Of a DNA stretch of 64,000 nucleotides, positions 28,125 to 36,562 are shown in pieces. The stretch comes from Lysobacter_K sp043738095 (GTDB lineage Bacteria; Pseudomonadota; Gammaproteobacteria; Xanthomonadales; Xanthomonadaceae): assembly GCA_043738095.1 (NCBI GenBank), contig JAYSZI010000062.1, positions 1 through 64,000 of the forward strand. Direction: 5' to 3'. The notes under the pieces were generated by a model, which was not told the origin of the DNA, ran no database searches, and was given only the letters and a program-made list of their open reading frames with translations. The position numbers and the translations under genes are program-made. The number at the start of each line of letters is the position of its first letter. The first letter of the stretch is position 1.

Positions 28125-30353
28125 TCAATAATTGAATAGGTAACTAAGCTTGATAAAGAACTGTCGGCCGGTATGCAGGTCGAGCTTGCGGGTACGCTCC
28201 AAAAGTCGAGGATCACCGAACAATTGCAGGTTTTCCTGGCGATCGGTGTAGCCGACGTACAGCGAGGTACCCGGCTTGAGCAGGTAGCTCACGAGGACAT
28301 CGCTGGTAAGTCGCTTGCTGCGTTCAAGTGCAACCAGGCCGCTGTCCGGCTCCAAGCCCGCGTAATCGAAGATCACGTGCGCAGCCAGGAAGCGGTTGAA
28401 CTGGTAGTTGATCTTGGTGCGCGACAAGGTGCTGCGGAAGATGTTGGCCCCGCCGGAACGGCCGGCAACGGGATTGCGGGTGCGTAGCTCGTCCCAGATG
28501 AAGTTCTGGTCGATGCGCAGCTGCGCAGCCGGGCTCACGGTGAAATCGACCGACAGCTGGCGGCCATCGGCGAGGAACGGTGCGAGCCCACCGGCGGGTA
28601 TGTAGTTGACTGCGGTGCCCACCGTCGCTTTCGCGCCGATCGTCAGCCACTTCCACCACTCGGTGCGGGCGGACAGCGAGTAGCCCTGCTTGCGGAAGTC
28701 CAGATCTGCATAACGTTCGTACGACTCGAGCCAATGCCCTTCGAACGTCGTCTGGCGCAGTCCGCTGACACCGAAGCCGAGGTCGACCGACCAGTCCTGC
28801 AGGTCGCCGTCCTGATTCCAGGTGCGGTATGCAGTGACACTCGGACCGGCGTCAATCAGCCACTTGGCTTCCGGAAACTGCCGCACGTAACGCGCGTACT
28901 GGTAGATCTGGCGGATGTCGACACGCGGCACGAAACCGAGGTCAGCTTCGAAGTCCTCCGAGACGTCCAGGTACTCGCCGGTGTATGAGAAGTTGCGCCC
29001 GCCGCGCACCGCCTGCGCGAACATCAGGCGACCGTCGCGCTCTGCACCTGCGTCGCGCGTGCGGCTCTCGACGACTTGCCCACTGGCCGTCCAGTTGTCG
29101 TCAATGCCGATGCGCGTGTCGACGCCGGCGATGGTGTTCTCGTGGTCGCCAAACCGTCGGTGCGTGGTCAGCACGCCGACGTTGGAGTGCGTGCCGAAAT
29201 CGCGCTGCACGCGCGCCACACCGATGCGCGCGGATTCCCCGGCATCCGGATGCCCCGGCGGCAGCACGAGCCCCGGGGCCTCGTCGTCGATCGCGAGCCC
29301 ACCCACTGCCCAACGACCCAGGCGACCGGTGAGGCGCGCACCGATCTCAGGGTCGATGATGCGGCGGGAGAAAAACAGATTGACCGGAGTGCCGAAGAAG
29401 CCGGCGTTCTCTAGAAAGAACGGACGCTTTTCCGGAAAAAGCACCTCGAAGCGCCGGTTGACGATGGACTGCGGGACGTCGGACTCGACTTCGCTGAAAT
29501 CCGGGTTGTAGGTCAGGTCAAGTGCCAGTGCGTCCTTGAACACGATTTTCGCATCGAGGCCGGCTTCCGCCTTGCGGCTGCGCTCCATACGGCCGACGCC
29601 GTTCTCGTCGACGTGCAGCGTGCGCGCGTCTCGATACGAAACGTGCGGAATGATCTGGACATTGCGACCCGGCGAAATCTCTTCTTCGATTACGGCGGTG
29701 GCGAACTGAGGTACGAATCCTTCCTTACGCTGAGTGATGTAGGGCCAGTACCCGAATTCGTTGGTGCGCGGCACGATGCGGTTGAGCGCAATGCCCCAGT
29801 TCTGCGTGGCTCCCTTCTCGAAGCGAAGGCTCTTGAAGGGGATCTGGATTGTCACGACATAACCGTCCTTGGTGATGCGACCGTCCGTCGTCCACTGGGT
29901 GTCGAAGTTGAAGTCGTAGCCCAAGCCCTCTGTGACCTTGCTGTCCATCTGCACGCCGTACGGATTCACCGAGAACACGAAGGCCCGCTGCTTGTCATGA
30001 AACGTGTCGAGGAAGAGCTGCACACCTTCGTCGCCGAAAAAATTGTCGCGACGCGTGATGCGTGCGCGCAGCTGGGCTGGGTCGTCCTTGCAGACGAACA
30101 CCACATACAGATTGGCGTCGTCATGCGAGACATAGGCGCGTGTCTCCACCGACATAGGGTCGCCATCGCCAGGACGGTTCTGGCGGAAGTCGGTCACCAC
30201 GGCACCGGCGCTGGCCGGAACCGCGTCGATGTACTCCTCGAGCCGGGGTGGATGGGCGGTGCGCGGGATGCGCAGTATGTCTTCGGCCCACGCGGGCAAT
30301 GCAGCCCCCAGCAGGAGGGGGAGAAGAAGTCGGGCAAGGGGCGTACGCCGCAT
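28125..30353 (-). CDS. DUF5916 outer-membrane protein with N-terminal CBM9-like domain
   Basis: Exported protein of 742 residues from ATG 30353, chosen because a signal peptide (MRRTPLARLLLPLLLG to PAWA) starts there and the start overlaps the upstream stop codon as TGATG; the frame is open about 200 codons further inside that gene. Residues about 30-215 look like a family 9 carbohydrate-binding-like domain (DDANLYVVFVCKDDPAQLRAR, DEGVQLFLDTFHD). The rest is the DUF5916 region, made of alternating amphipathic strands with a C-terminal aromatic residue (YLFNY), consistent with an outer-membrane beta-barrel. Family function is unestablished. Operon position suggests it binds, anchors or exports the glycoconjugate made by the genes upstream. 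Confidence 0.85.
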   Translation of the reverse strand: MRRTPLARLLLPLLLGAALPAWAEDILRIPRTAHPPRLEEYIDAVPASAGAVVTDFRQNRPGDGDPMSVETRAYVSHDDANLYVVFVCKDDPAQLRARITRRDNFFGDEGVQLFLDTFHDKQRAFVFSVNPYGVQMDSKVTEGLGYDFNFDTQWTTDGRITKDGYVVTIQIPFKSLRFEKGATQNWGIALNRIVPRTNEFGYWPYITQRKEGFVPQFATAVIEEEISPGRNVQIIPHVSYRDARTLHVDENGVGRMERSRKAEAGLDAKIVFKDALALDLTYNPDFSEVESDVPQSIVNRRFEVLFPEKRPFFLENAGFFGTPVNLFFSRRIIDPEIGARLTGRLGRWAVGGLAIDDEAPGLVLPPGHPDAGESARIGVARVQRDFGTHSNVGVLTTHRRFGDHENTIAGVDTRIGIDDNWTASGQVVESRTRDAGAERDGRLMFAQAVRGGRNFSYTGEYLDVSEDFEADLGFVPRVDIRQIYQYARYVRQFPEAKWLIDAGPSVTAYRTWNQDGDLQDWSVDLGFGVSGLRQTTFEGHWLESYERYADLDFRKQGYSLSARTEWWKWLTIGAKATVGTAVNYIPAGGLAPFLADGRQLSVDFTVSPAAQLRIDQNFIWDELRTRNPVAGRSGGANIFRSTLSRTKINYQFNRFLAAHVIFDYAGLEPDSGLVALERSKRLTSDVLVSYLLKPGTSLYVGYTDRQENLQLFGDPRLLERTRKLDLHTGRQFFIKLSYLFNY

Positions 30354-31957
30354 CAGGAACGGTCCTTGGAGAGGGAATAGACGAGGGATGGGGAAGACGG
30401 AACGCGCAGTTGCGCGACTCCAGCATCGGAGGTGAGGTGCGTGGTGCCCGCTGGGCGCCGGAGCAATACCCACAGGCAGAGCCCGGTCGCGACGATCTGA
30501 CTCGTTGTCGAGATGGCGAGGCGACCCAGTTCGTCGGGCAGCGGCATGCCGCTGAAAGGAATCGCGGTCGCCAGCACGCACCAGCCGCCCACCGTCAATG
30601 CAGCAAGCCGGTTGTTGAACGACCCGGCGCGCGCGATGGCAGCGGCGGCGACGATGGCCCACAGACACAGAGGTGCGAAGAGGCCGTTGTGGTCGGGAAC
30701 GAAGGGGCTGCGGAACGCCGCGAGAGTGAGAAGGGCGAGCCAGGCCCCCGCCTGTTCCGCACGCCCCATCCGCGGGGTGCGCGCCGCCGCAAGGGCCGCG
30801 AGCGCGATAACCACGAGCGTCCAGCCCCAGGCGACGCTTCCCTGCAGATCCCAGGACATGCCCGGTACACCGATCATGCGCAGCTTCAGCACAAGCGCTG
30901 GGATCGAGCTGTTGATGGCGACGACTGCACCGAGGCCTTCGAACTCGAGGAATGCCCAAGCTTCGCCGCTTAAGATGCGGGGCATTTCATAGTTGAGAAA
31001 CGCGTCGAAGGGCGCGCGGCCCATCCAGGCCAAGGCGAGAACGGTGTAGAGCAAAGTGAAGGCGAACGTCCACGCTGCATCGCGCCAGCGTCGTGCGCAC
31101 AGTAGGTAGACCCCGAGCAGGCCCGGGAACAGCTTGAAGACCGCGAAGCCCAGCAACGCCCCACCGGCAGCGGCGCGGCCGCGCTGGAACAGCAACATGG
31201 CGAGCACCGACATCGCAACGGCCGCCAGCTGGAAATTGCCCAGTTGCAGGGTCAGCAGCGTCGGTGAGCCTAGCCACACCGCGGGAATCAGCAGGGCCGC
31301 GGTGCGACCGGCGCGACCACCAACCCAGCCACACACGGCGAGCAACGTGCCGAGCACCAGCGCGGCCTCGATGGAGAACCACAGGGCCCGCAGGCTTTCA
31401 AACGTTCCACCCAGCGCCAATCCAAGACGCGGCAGCAGCAGGAACTGTGGGAAGTACATGAATTCGTCGAGCTTGAACCGGCCTTCGTGACCCATGTAAT
31501 GCGCGGTGTCGTAAAGGTTCGGCGCACCGTCGCGTGAAAGTGTCGCCGCCTTCCACAGCGCGGAAAAGCAGCTGTGATTGGAATAGAAGGCGTCGAACCA
31601 GAACGCCGAGGCCATATCGAGCGTGGGATCGGCCATGTAGAGCGCGACGCCTGCGGAGCGGGCGAGGGCTGCCAGTGCGACCAAGCCCCAGACCGCGCAC
31701 CAAGCCGGGTGCCGTTGCAGGGCGCCATCCCAGTCGCCGGGTATCCGCGCCGCTACGGGCCGCAGCGAAAGCAGCGCAATGGCACCAGCGATCAGGAAAG
31801 CAGCGAGGGGCGCGACGCCGAACGCAGCCAGCGCTGTAGCCGCAATCGGCGCCAGCAGTCCGGCCGCCACCACGGCGAGCGCCCAGCGTTCCGCAGGAAG
31901 AGAAAGGGTGCTGCGCATGGCATGTCCTGGGTGATTATTGAGGGCGGAGCGGGACAT
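30353..31957 (-). CDS. GT87-type polytopic glycosyltransferase (DUF2029)
   Basis: 534-residue integral membrane protein with about 10-12 helices. It shows the GT-C features of family 87: an early periplasmic loop with acidic residues after the first helices (ADPTLDMASAFWFDAFYSNHSCF), a YFPQFLLLP segment and NYEMPRIL. Enzymes of this family transfer mannose or related sugars from a polyprenyl-phosphate donor on the outer face of the inner membrane. The start overlaps the HAD gene stop (TGATG), as does its own stop with the DUF5916 start. Sugar and acceptor unknown. Confidence 0.8.
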   Translation of the reverse strand: MSRSALNNHPGHAMRSTLSLPAERWALAVVAAGLLAPIAATALAAFGVAPLAAFLIAGAIALLSLRPVAARIPGDWDGALQRHPAWCAVWGLVALAALARSAGVALYMADPTLDMASAFWFDAFYSNHSCFSALWKAATLSRDGAPNLYDTAHYMGHEGRFKLDEFMYFPQFLLLPRLGLALGGTFESLRALWFSIEAALVLGTLLAVCGWVGGRAGRTAALLIPAVWLGSPTLLTLQLGNFQLAAVAMSVLAMLLFQRGRAAAGGALLGFAVFKLFPGLLGVYLLCARRWRDAAWTFAFTLLYTVLALAWMGRAPFDAFLNYEMPRILSGEAWAFLEFEGLGAVVAINSSIPALVLKLRMIGVPGMSWDLQGSVAWGWTLVVIALAALAAARTPRMGRAEQAGAWLALLTLAAFRSPFVPDHNGLFAPLCLWAIVAAAAIARAGSFNNRLAALTVGGWCVLATAIPFSGMPLPDELGRLAISTTSQIVATGLCLWVLLRRPAGTTHLTSDAGVAQLRVPSSPSLVYSLSKDRS

Positions 31958-32736
31958 CAGGCGTGCGCCGCCTCGCGAGTCGGCAAGCCATTGACGCGGC
32001 CCGAGAACAGATGCCGGCGGAGCTCCTGGAAATCGTCGAACGTCGCGTCCGGCTGCTCTTCAGAGGACGCCGGACGCCGTTTTCCATTGGCGCGCCAGAG
32101 CGTGGTGATGCCGAATCGGCTCGCGCCGACCACGTCTGCCTTGAGGTCGTCACCGATCATCCAGACCGCTTCGGGATCGATGCCGAGTTTGTCGATTGCC
32201 AGGCGGAACGGTAGGGCGTGCGGCTTGTCCGCGCCGGCCTCCTCGGAGGTGACGACATAGTCGAAGCAGTCATCCAAGCCGAAATAGATGATTTTTCGAA
32301 ATTGGATCTGCGAGGTGAGGTCCGTGATGATCGCGGTGCCGATACCGTGGCTGCGCAGTTCCAGAAGAAATTCGCGCACTCCCGCGAATAGCTCACAGTG
32401 CGCAAGGAAGGTCCGCCAATACGTCTGCTCAAGGTCGAGCGTGATGACCAGTTGTGTCTTGCGCCCCAGCAGCTCGATGCCGCGCTGGAAATACAACAGG
32501 CGGCTGTGCGAACTGGCAGTCTTGCCCAGTTGCTGCTTGACCTCGGCGCGCGCCTGCGCAAACGCGCCCCGCACTGAGTCGACACTTACGCCAAGCAAGC
32601 GTGAGGCCTTCGTTTCTGTTGCCTCGGTCGCCATTGCGTGCGGATGCTCATACGCATACAGAGTGTTGTCGGTGTCGAAGATGATCGCCCGTGGCGCATG
32701 GCGAAGCTTTTTGGGTCGATGGATATGAAGGCTCAT
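31957..32736 (-). CDS. HAD-superfamily hydrolase (probable sugar or polyol phosphatase)
   Basis: 259 residues, cytoplasmic, with all four HAD motifs: nucleophile loop FDTDNTLYA, Thr in IITDLT, the Lys in GADKPHALPF and MIGDDLKAD. A helical C1-type cap lies between motifs I and II. The intact catalytic set argues for a working phosphatase. Placed between the GT-C/kinase fusion (9 bp upstream) and the GT87 gene, it probably dephosphorylates an intermediate of the same pathway, but the substrate cannot be read from sequence. Confidence 0.85.
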   Translation of the reverse strand: MSLHIHRPKKLRHAPRAIIFDTDNTLYAYEHPHAMATEATETKASRLLGVSVDSVRGAFAQARAEVKQQLGKTASSHSRLLYFQRGIELLGRKTQLVITLDLEQTYWRTFLAHCELFAGVREFLLELRSHGIGTAIITDLTSQIQFRKIIYFGLDDCFDYVVTSEEAGADKPHALPFRLAIDKLGIDPEAVWMIGDDLKADVVGASRFGITTLWRANGKRRPASSEEQPDATFDDFQELRRHLFSGRVNGLPTREAAHA

Positions 32737-32745
32737 GGGGGCGGG

Positions 32746-34824
32746 TCACGCTTGGAGGCGGCTCTTGAGGGCTTCCTGGATCTGTACAAGCACCAGCAGC
32801 TGCATAACGCCGCTGACGCCGTCTTCCCACAGGGGTGTGATGTCGAACATCTCGTGGAGGTCGGGCACAAGCTTGCGGGCGGCCAGGTCGACGTCCTCGG
32901 CGACCACGTCGCCCTCGATCGTCATTTCCACATCGCCGGCGTCGCCAACGGTTTGCAGGTCCAAGTGCAGGCCGCACACGCCAATCAGGATGCGCGCCAC
33001 GCGTTCATGCGAGGCGCTGGCGCGGATGAGCGCAACCAGCTTCAGCCGAACGCCGTTTGGCGCGGGGGAATGCAGCTGTGCCGCGTTGACTGGCATCAGC
33101 CGTAGAACCAGCGAGGCGTGCGCCTTCTGCGGATGGATATGGCGATCTGCGTCCAGCGCGCGACGCTCGATAGCCTGTAGCACCTGCGGCATGCCGTGAC
33201 CGCGCTCATGTACATCCCGCTGGATCTTCCAGGCGCGGCGCAGGCCCTCGTCAATGTCCAGGAACACGCCGACGTCGAATCTTCGCCGCAGGCGTTCGGC
33301 GTGCAGCGCATGAAGGCCCGACGCGATCACGACGTCGTTCTTGCCGAGCAGGGTAGGGCTTAGAAACCGACCCGCCGTATGGTCATAACGCCGGCAAACA
33401 ATCGCCTTGCCGTCGGTGAGCGCAAGTACATCCTGATTGAACCGGTGCAGGTCATTCGCCCGCGGGTCGAGATGGGTGAGGCCTTTCCACATCGGTGCGA
33501 AGCGATCCCAGACGTGGTAATCGTCCCCGGATACATGCACGACCGAATGCTCGCCAAAAATCCCCGCGATCGCACGGCTGAGCGTGTCCTTGCCAGCACC
33601 GGAATCGCCCGCGATACCAATGACAACCGGCTTCTGGGCAATGCGGTAGTAGTCGTTCCGCGATACGCGTTCGCGCAGCATCTGCGTGACCAACACCACG
33701 CCTGATGCTGCGATCAGCGTAAACCCGAGCGAGCGCAGATGCGGGGTCATCCAAGGCCGCCACGCGGCAAGCGCAGCGCCCGGATCGAGCCCCAGATCGG
33801 GCATGGACGCGCCGGGGGAAATCACAAGATGCAACCCGAGCACCAGCGCCGTAAATGACCCGGTAAGCAACAACGTGGCCCGCTCTTCTTGCAACTGATG
33901 CGCGACCAGGAACGGCACGAGCCACAGGTACCAACCGGGTGGCGCCGGTGTGGCGAGGACGAGCACGAAAAAGCTCAGCCCGATCGTCGCCATCAACAGC
34001 TCGAAGCTGATCCGCCGGAGGCGCCAGACGCCGTACACCGCGAGCACGTAGAGAAGCGGTGTCAGGTAGAGCGAAAGATGGGTCCCGACCGGGATCGCGA
34101 GGTCGAACAGGCGCCCAGATTCCTGCGTACCGAGCACCATCTGTCGGAACCCAGGGGATAGCAGCCACGGCGCTTGCACCGCGGCCAGCACACCGAAGAA
34201 CCACAGCGCGAACGGCCGAATCAGCGACCGTAAGCGTTTGTTGCGCCAAAGGTAGATGCCCATGAACGGCACCGCGAGCACCATGCTCAGTTTCGCAGCG
34301 ATCGCAATCGCCAGTGCGCCTCCGCTAGCCTCTGGTCGGTAACGCCGGATCAAGTGCAACGCAAGCAACAGTAGTGCGACGGGCACGATGTCGGTCTGCC
34401 CATTCCAGTACGTCACGTACAACACGATCGGCGACCACCAGTACAGCCACAGCAGCGCTCGGGGCCGCTGCGGGAACAGCTGTGACAACAGCAACAGGGT
34501 GCTGAAGTCTGCCGCCAGCAATCCGAGTCGAAAGCCGATGCCAGTGAACCGCGGATTGTCGGTAAGCGCAGATGCCAGCCAGCCGACCAGCGTCATTGGC
34601 GCGTGTGCGAAAAACATCGCCGGGCCGTACGGATACGCGGCCGGCGAACCGCCGTCGCTGATGAAGGTGGACCACGGGTCGAGCGCACGCGTATCGATCG
34701 CATGGCGCAGGAACGCGACGAACCATTCCTCCTGGATGACCGGTACGAGCAGCGCGACGAGCGCGATCCGGAGCGCGAGGCCACCACGGAAAACGGGGTC
34801 CCTAAGGAGCGCGCGAAGCGTCAT
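32746..34824 (-). CDS. Fusion of a GT-C glycosyltransferase and a uridine kinase/PRK-family kinase
   Basis: 692 residues from ATG 34824 (ATGA overlap with the preceding gene; a GTG two codons upstream is possible). Residues about 1-390 form a polytopic membrane region resembling PIG-M/GT39-like mannosyltransferases, with an early luminal acidic loop and a YPYGPAMFFAHAP segment. Residues about 400-600 form a P-loop kinase of the uridine kinase/phosphoribulokinase family: GIAGDSGAGKDTLSRAI with Walker A lysine K412, then VSGDDYHVWDR and ASGLHALHAERLR. The last roughly 90 residues are of unknown fold. Two activities in one chain suggests that a sugar or polyol is phosphorylated at the membrane and used for transfer, or that kinase and transferase act on the same carrier. 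I do not know a characterised homologue. Confidence 0.8.
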   Translation of the reverse strand: MTLRALLRDPVFRGGLALRIALVALLVPVIQEEWFVAFLRHAIDTRALDPWSTFISDGGSPAAYPYGPAMFFAHAPMTLVGWLASALTDNPRFTGIGFRLGLLAADFSTLLLLSQLFPQRPRALLWLYWWSPIVLYVTYWNGQTDIVPVALLLLALHLIRRYRPEASGGALAIAIAAKLSMVLAVPFMGIYLWRNKRLRSLIRPFALWFFGVLAAVQAPWLLSPGFRQMVLGTQESGRLFDLAIPVGTHLSLYLTPLLYVLAVYGVWRLRRISFELLMATIGLSFFVLVLATPAPPGWYLWLVPFLVAHQLQEERATLLLTGSFTALVLGLHLVISPGASMPDLGLDPGAALAAWRPWMTPHLRSLGFTLIAASGVVLVTQMLRERVSRNDYYRIAQKPVVIGIAGDSGAGKDTLSRAIAGIFGEHSVVHVSGDDYHVWDRFAPMWKGLTHLDPRANDLHRFNQDVLALTDGKAIVCRRYDHTAGRFLSPTLLGKNDVVIASGLHALHAERLRRRFDVGVFLDIDEGLRRAWKIQRDVHERGHGMPQVLQAIERRALDADRHIHPQKAHASLVLRLMPVNAAQLHSPAPNGVRLKLVALIRASASHERVARILIGVCGLHLDLQTVGDAGDVEMTIEGDVVAEDVDLAARKLVPDLHEMFDITPLWEDGVSGVMQLLVLVQIQEALKSRLQA

Positions 34825-35408
34825 GCCCACAGCTCGGGCACCTTTGTGCAGACCGCGTCGACAACGATCTCCCGCGCCTTCAATAGCTCGCGCATTTCGG
34901 GCACTTCACTAACCGGGTCACGCCCCTGCAATTCGGGGGAAACGAGACACAGGGAAAATCCAGCCGCGCGCAGTCTCGCCGCCGATGCGGTCTCGAGCGG
35001 GAACTTCGTGAAACAGTCCACCCAGACCCATCGAGCCATGCCCGCCAGGCTCAGTGCGGTGTCGACCGATTCGAACTCCGATACACGCACCGCACAGCGT
35101 GCTTCGCCTCGCTGTACCGTGCGCATCAGAAATGGGAACGACTGGTCAAGAAAAAACCACTCGTCGATGCCGTGCTCGGCCATCAGCGCTTCGAGACGCT
35201 CTTCGAGCCCCTCTTCCTTGACGTTGAGGATGAGCAGGCCATGACGATAATGGCGCAGCCAGTCTTCGAAGCGCTCGCCGCGCGCGAAGGGGTCGTGGTG
35301 CACGACGAGCTCGCCGCCGTCGCTGCGGATGTCCACCTCGACGCCCAGTGCGGCCGAGGTCTCCTGCAATTCCTGCGCGGTGTTGCGTCGGTGCCGGACG
35401 ATCCTCAC
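34821..35408 (-). CDS. GDPD/PI-PLC-like TIM-barrel protein, possibly degenerate
   Basis: 195 residues. The strand-1 region (RHRRNTAQELQETSAAL, VEVDIRSD) and the HHDPFARGERFEDWL segment resemble glycerophosphodiester phosphodiesterases, which cleave glycerophosphodiesters using a metal and a His pair. It is shorter than a normal GDPD (about 240 residues), and the usual HRG motif reads RHRRN, so activity is uncertain. It overlaps both neighbours by 4 bp (GTGA and ATGA), showing coupled translation inside the glycoconjugate operon, where it may release or modify a glycerol-phosphate-like group. Confidence 0.65.
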   Translation of the reverse strand: MRIVRHRRNTAQELQETSAALGVEVDIRSDGGELVVHHDPFARGERFEDWLRHYRHGLLILNVKEEGLEERLEALMAEHGIDEWFFLDQSFPFLMRTVQRGEARCAVRVSEFESVDTALSLAGMARWVWVDCFTKFPLETASAARLRAAGFSLCLVSPELQGRDPVSEVPEMRELLKAREIVVDAVCTKVPELWA

Positions 35409-36562
35409 GCTGACGCCCTCAGCTCGCGGCGCAAACGCAGACTGAAGGCCATCGTCCGGCGGATGAATCGAACCTTGGCGCGCCAGTTGACGTTCCAGTG
35501 CGAGGTTCCGTGCGCGCGTTCACCAAAGCGCACGGGAAAGCGCCGCACGGGCAGGCCCACTTCTAACGCGTGGTGATAGGCGTACAGGTCGAGTGAGAAG
35601 TCATCCGGCGGGCTGCGCCAGCTTTCGAAGAAGCGCCTCGGAAAGAGCGTTGGCTGTGCGTTGATGTCACGCAGCGTTCGACCGAGCAGCAGGCTTTCAA
35701 ATGCGGACATACCCATGGTGAACACCACATCGGCCAGGGGGCGGCCGTAGCGGCGTCCCTTTACGAAGACGGGATCGGCGCCGCGGCGCGCGAGCTCGAG
35801 GCCGCGCAGCGCGTCGGCCGGGTCGGTCTGCATATCCGCGTGTGTCCAGCCGATTACCCGTCCGCGCGCGACGTCGAGCCCGGCGCGTATGCCGAACCCG
35901 TAACCGCGGTTCTGCCCGACGCGAACACTGCGGATGCGTGAACCCTGCAGCAGCCGTTCAAGCACCGCGGGAGTGTCGTCGGTGGAGCCGTTGTCGACGA
36001 GGATCGCCTCGACGTCCTCGTCGATGAACGTCTCTTCCAGTCGCGCCACCAGCAGAGGCAGATTGCGCGCCTCGTTGTAGCAGGGGATCACGAGGGAGAG
36101 GGCGGGTTCGCCCGCGACTTCCGGGCCTCCGAAACTGCCGACGGGCGCACAGCGTGTGTCGGTGAAAACGAGCCACTTCAACCCGATGAAATTCATCACC
36201 GTCGACACGGCGGTCGCCGCCAGGAACGCGATTGAAACGGCGCTCGGATCCTCGGTGAGGAGAGTCAGGACTGCCGCGTTTACGATCACATTCGCTGTGA
36301 GCCCGCCAGCGTAGACGAGCAGGTAGCGACCGAGCTCGGCGGGGTGCCAGCCGCTGGACACGCGGAACGTGAAAAGCCGGTTGGTGATGTAGCCGAACGC
36401 CGCTCCCGCAACGAATCCGCACGCCTTGGCCGTAGCCGTATCGAGCGCGCCAAGGAGCAGTCTGTAGACGAGATAGTCGACAAGAACGCCTGCGGTGCCG
36501 ACGACGACAAACCGGGCGACCTGGCCGCCGAGTCCGCCGCTGGCCGACGCCGTCATGTTCAC
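35405..36562 (-). CDS. GtrA-type membrane domain fused to a family 2 glycosyltransferase
   Basis: 385 residues. Residues about 10-135 are a four-helix GtrA-like domain (RFVVVGTAGVLVDYLVYRLL, FGYITNRLFTF), the type that flips polyprenyl-phosphate sugars. Residues about 150-370 are a GT-A fold GT2 enzyme of the DPM1/GtrB class (LSLVIPCYNEARNLPLLV, LVDNGSTDDT, with HADMQTDP at the DxD position). In most bacteria GtrA and GtrB are separate genes with GtrB last; here flippase and polyprenyl-phosphate-sugar synthase are one protein with the order reversed. It would supply the lipid-linked sugar donors that the two GT-C enzymes of this operon need. GTGA overlap with the gene before. Confidence 0.88.
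   Translation of the reverse strand: MNMTASASGGLGGQVARFVVVGTAGVLVDYLVYRLLLGALDTATAKACGFVAGAAFGYITNRLFTFRVSSGWHPAELGRYLLVYAGGLTANVIVNAAVLTLLTEDPSAVSIAFLAATAVSTVMNFIGLKWLVFTDTRCAPVGSFGGPEVAGEPALSLVIPCYNEARNLPLLVARLEETFIDEDVEAILVDNGSTDDTPAVLERLLQGSRIRSVRVGQNRGYGFGIRAGLDVARGRVIGWTHADMQTDPADALRGLELARRGADPVFVKGRRYGRPLADVVFTMGMSAFESLLLGRTLRDINAQPTLFPRRFFESWRSPPDDFSLDLYAYHHALEVGLPVRRFPVRFGERAHGTSHWNVNWRAKVRFIRRTMAFSLRLRRELRASA

Noticed and set aside
30354..30959. 200-residue N-terminal extension of the DUF5916 frame
   Set aside because: It is a shadow of the GT87 gene; the signal peptide starts at 30353 exactly on a TGATG overlap.
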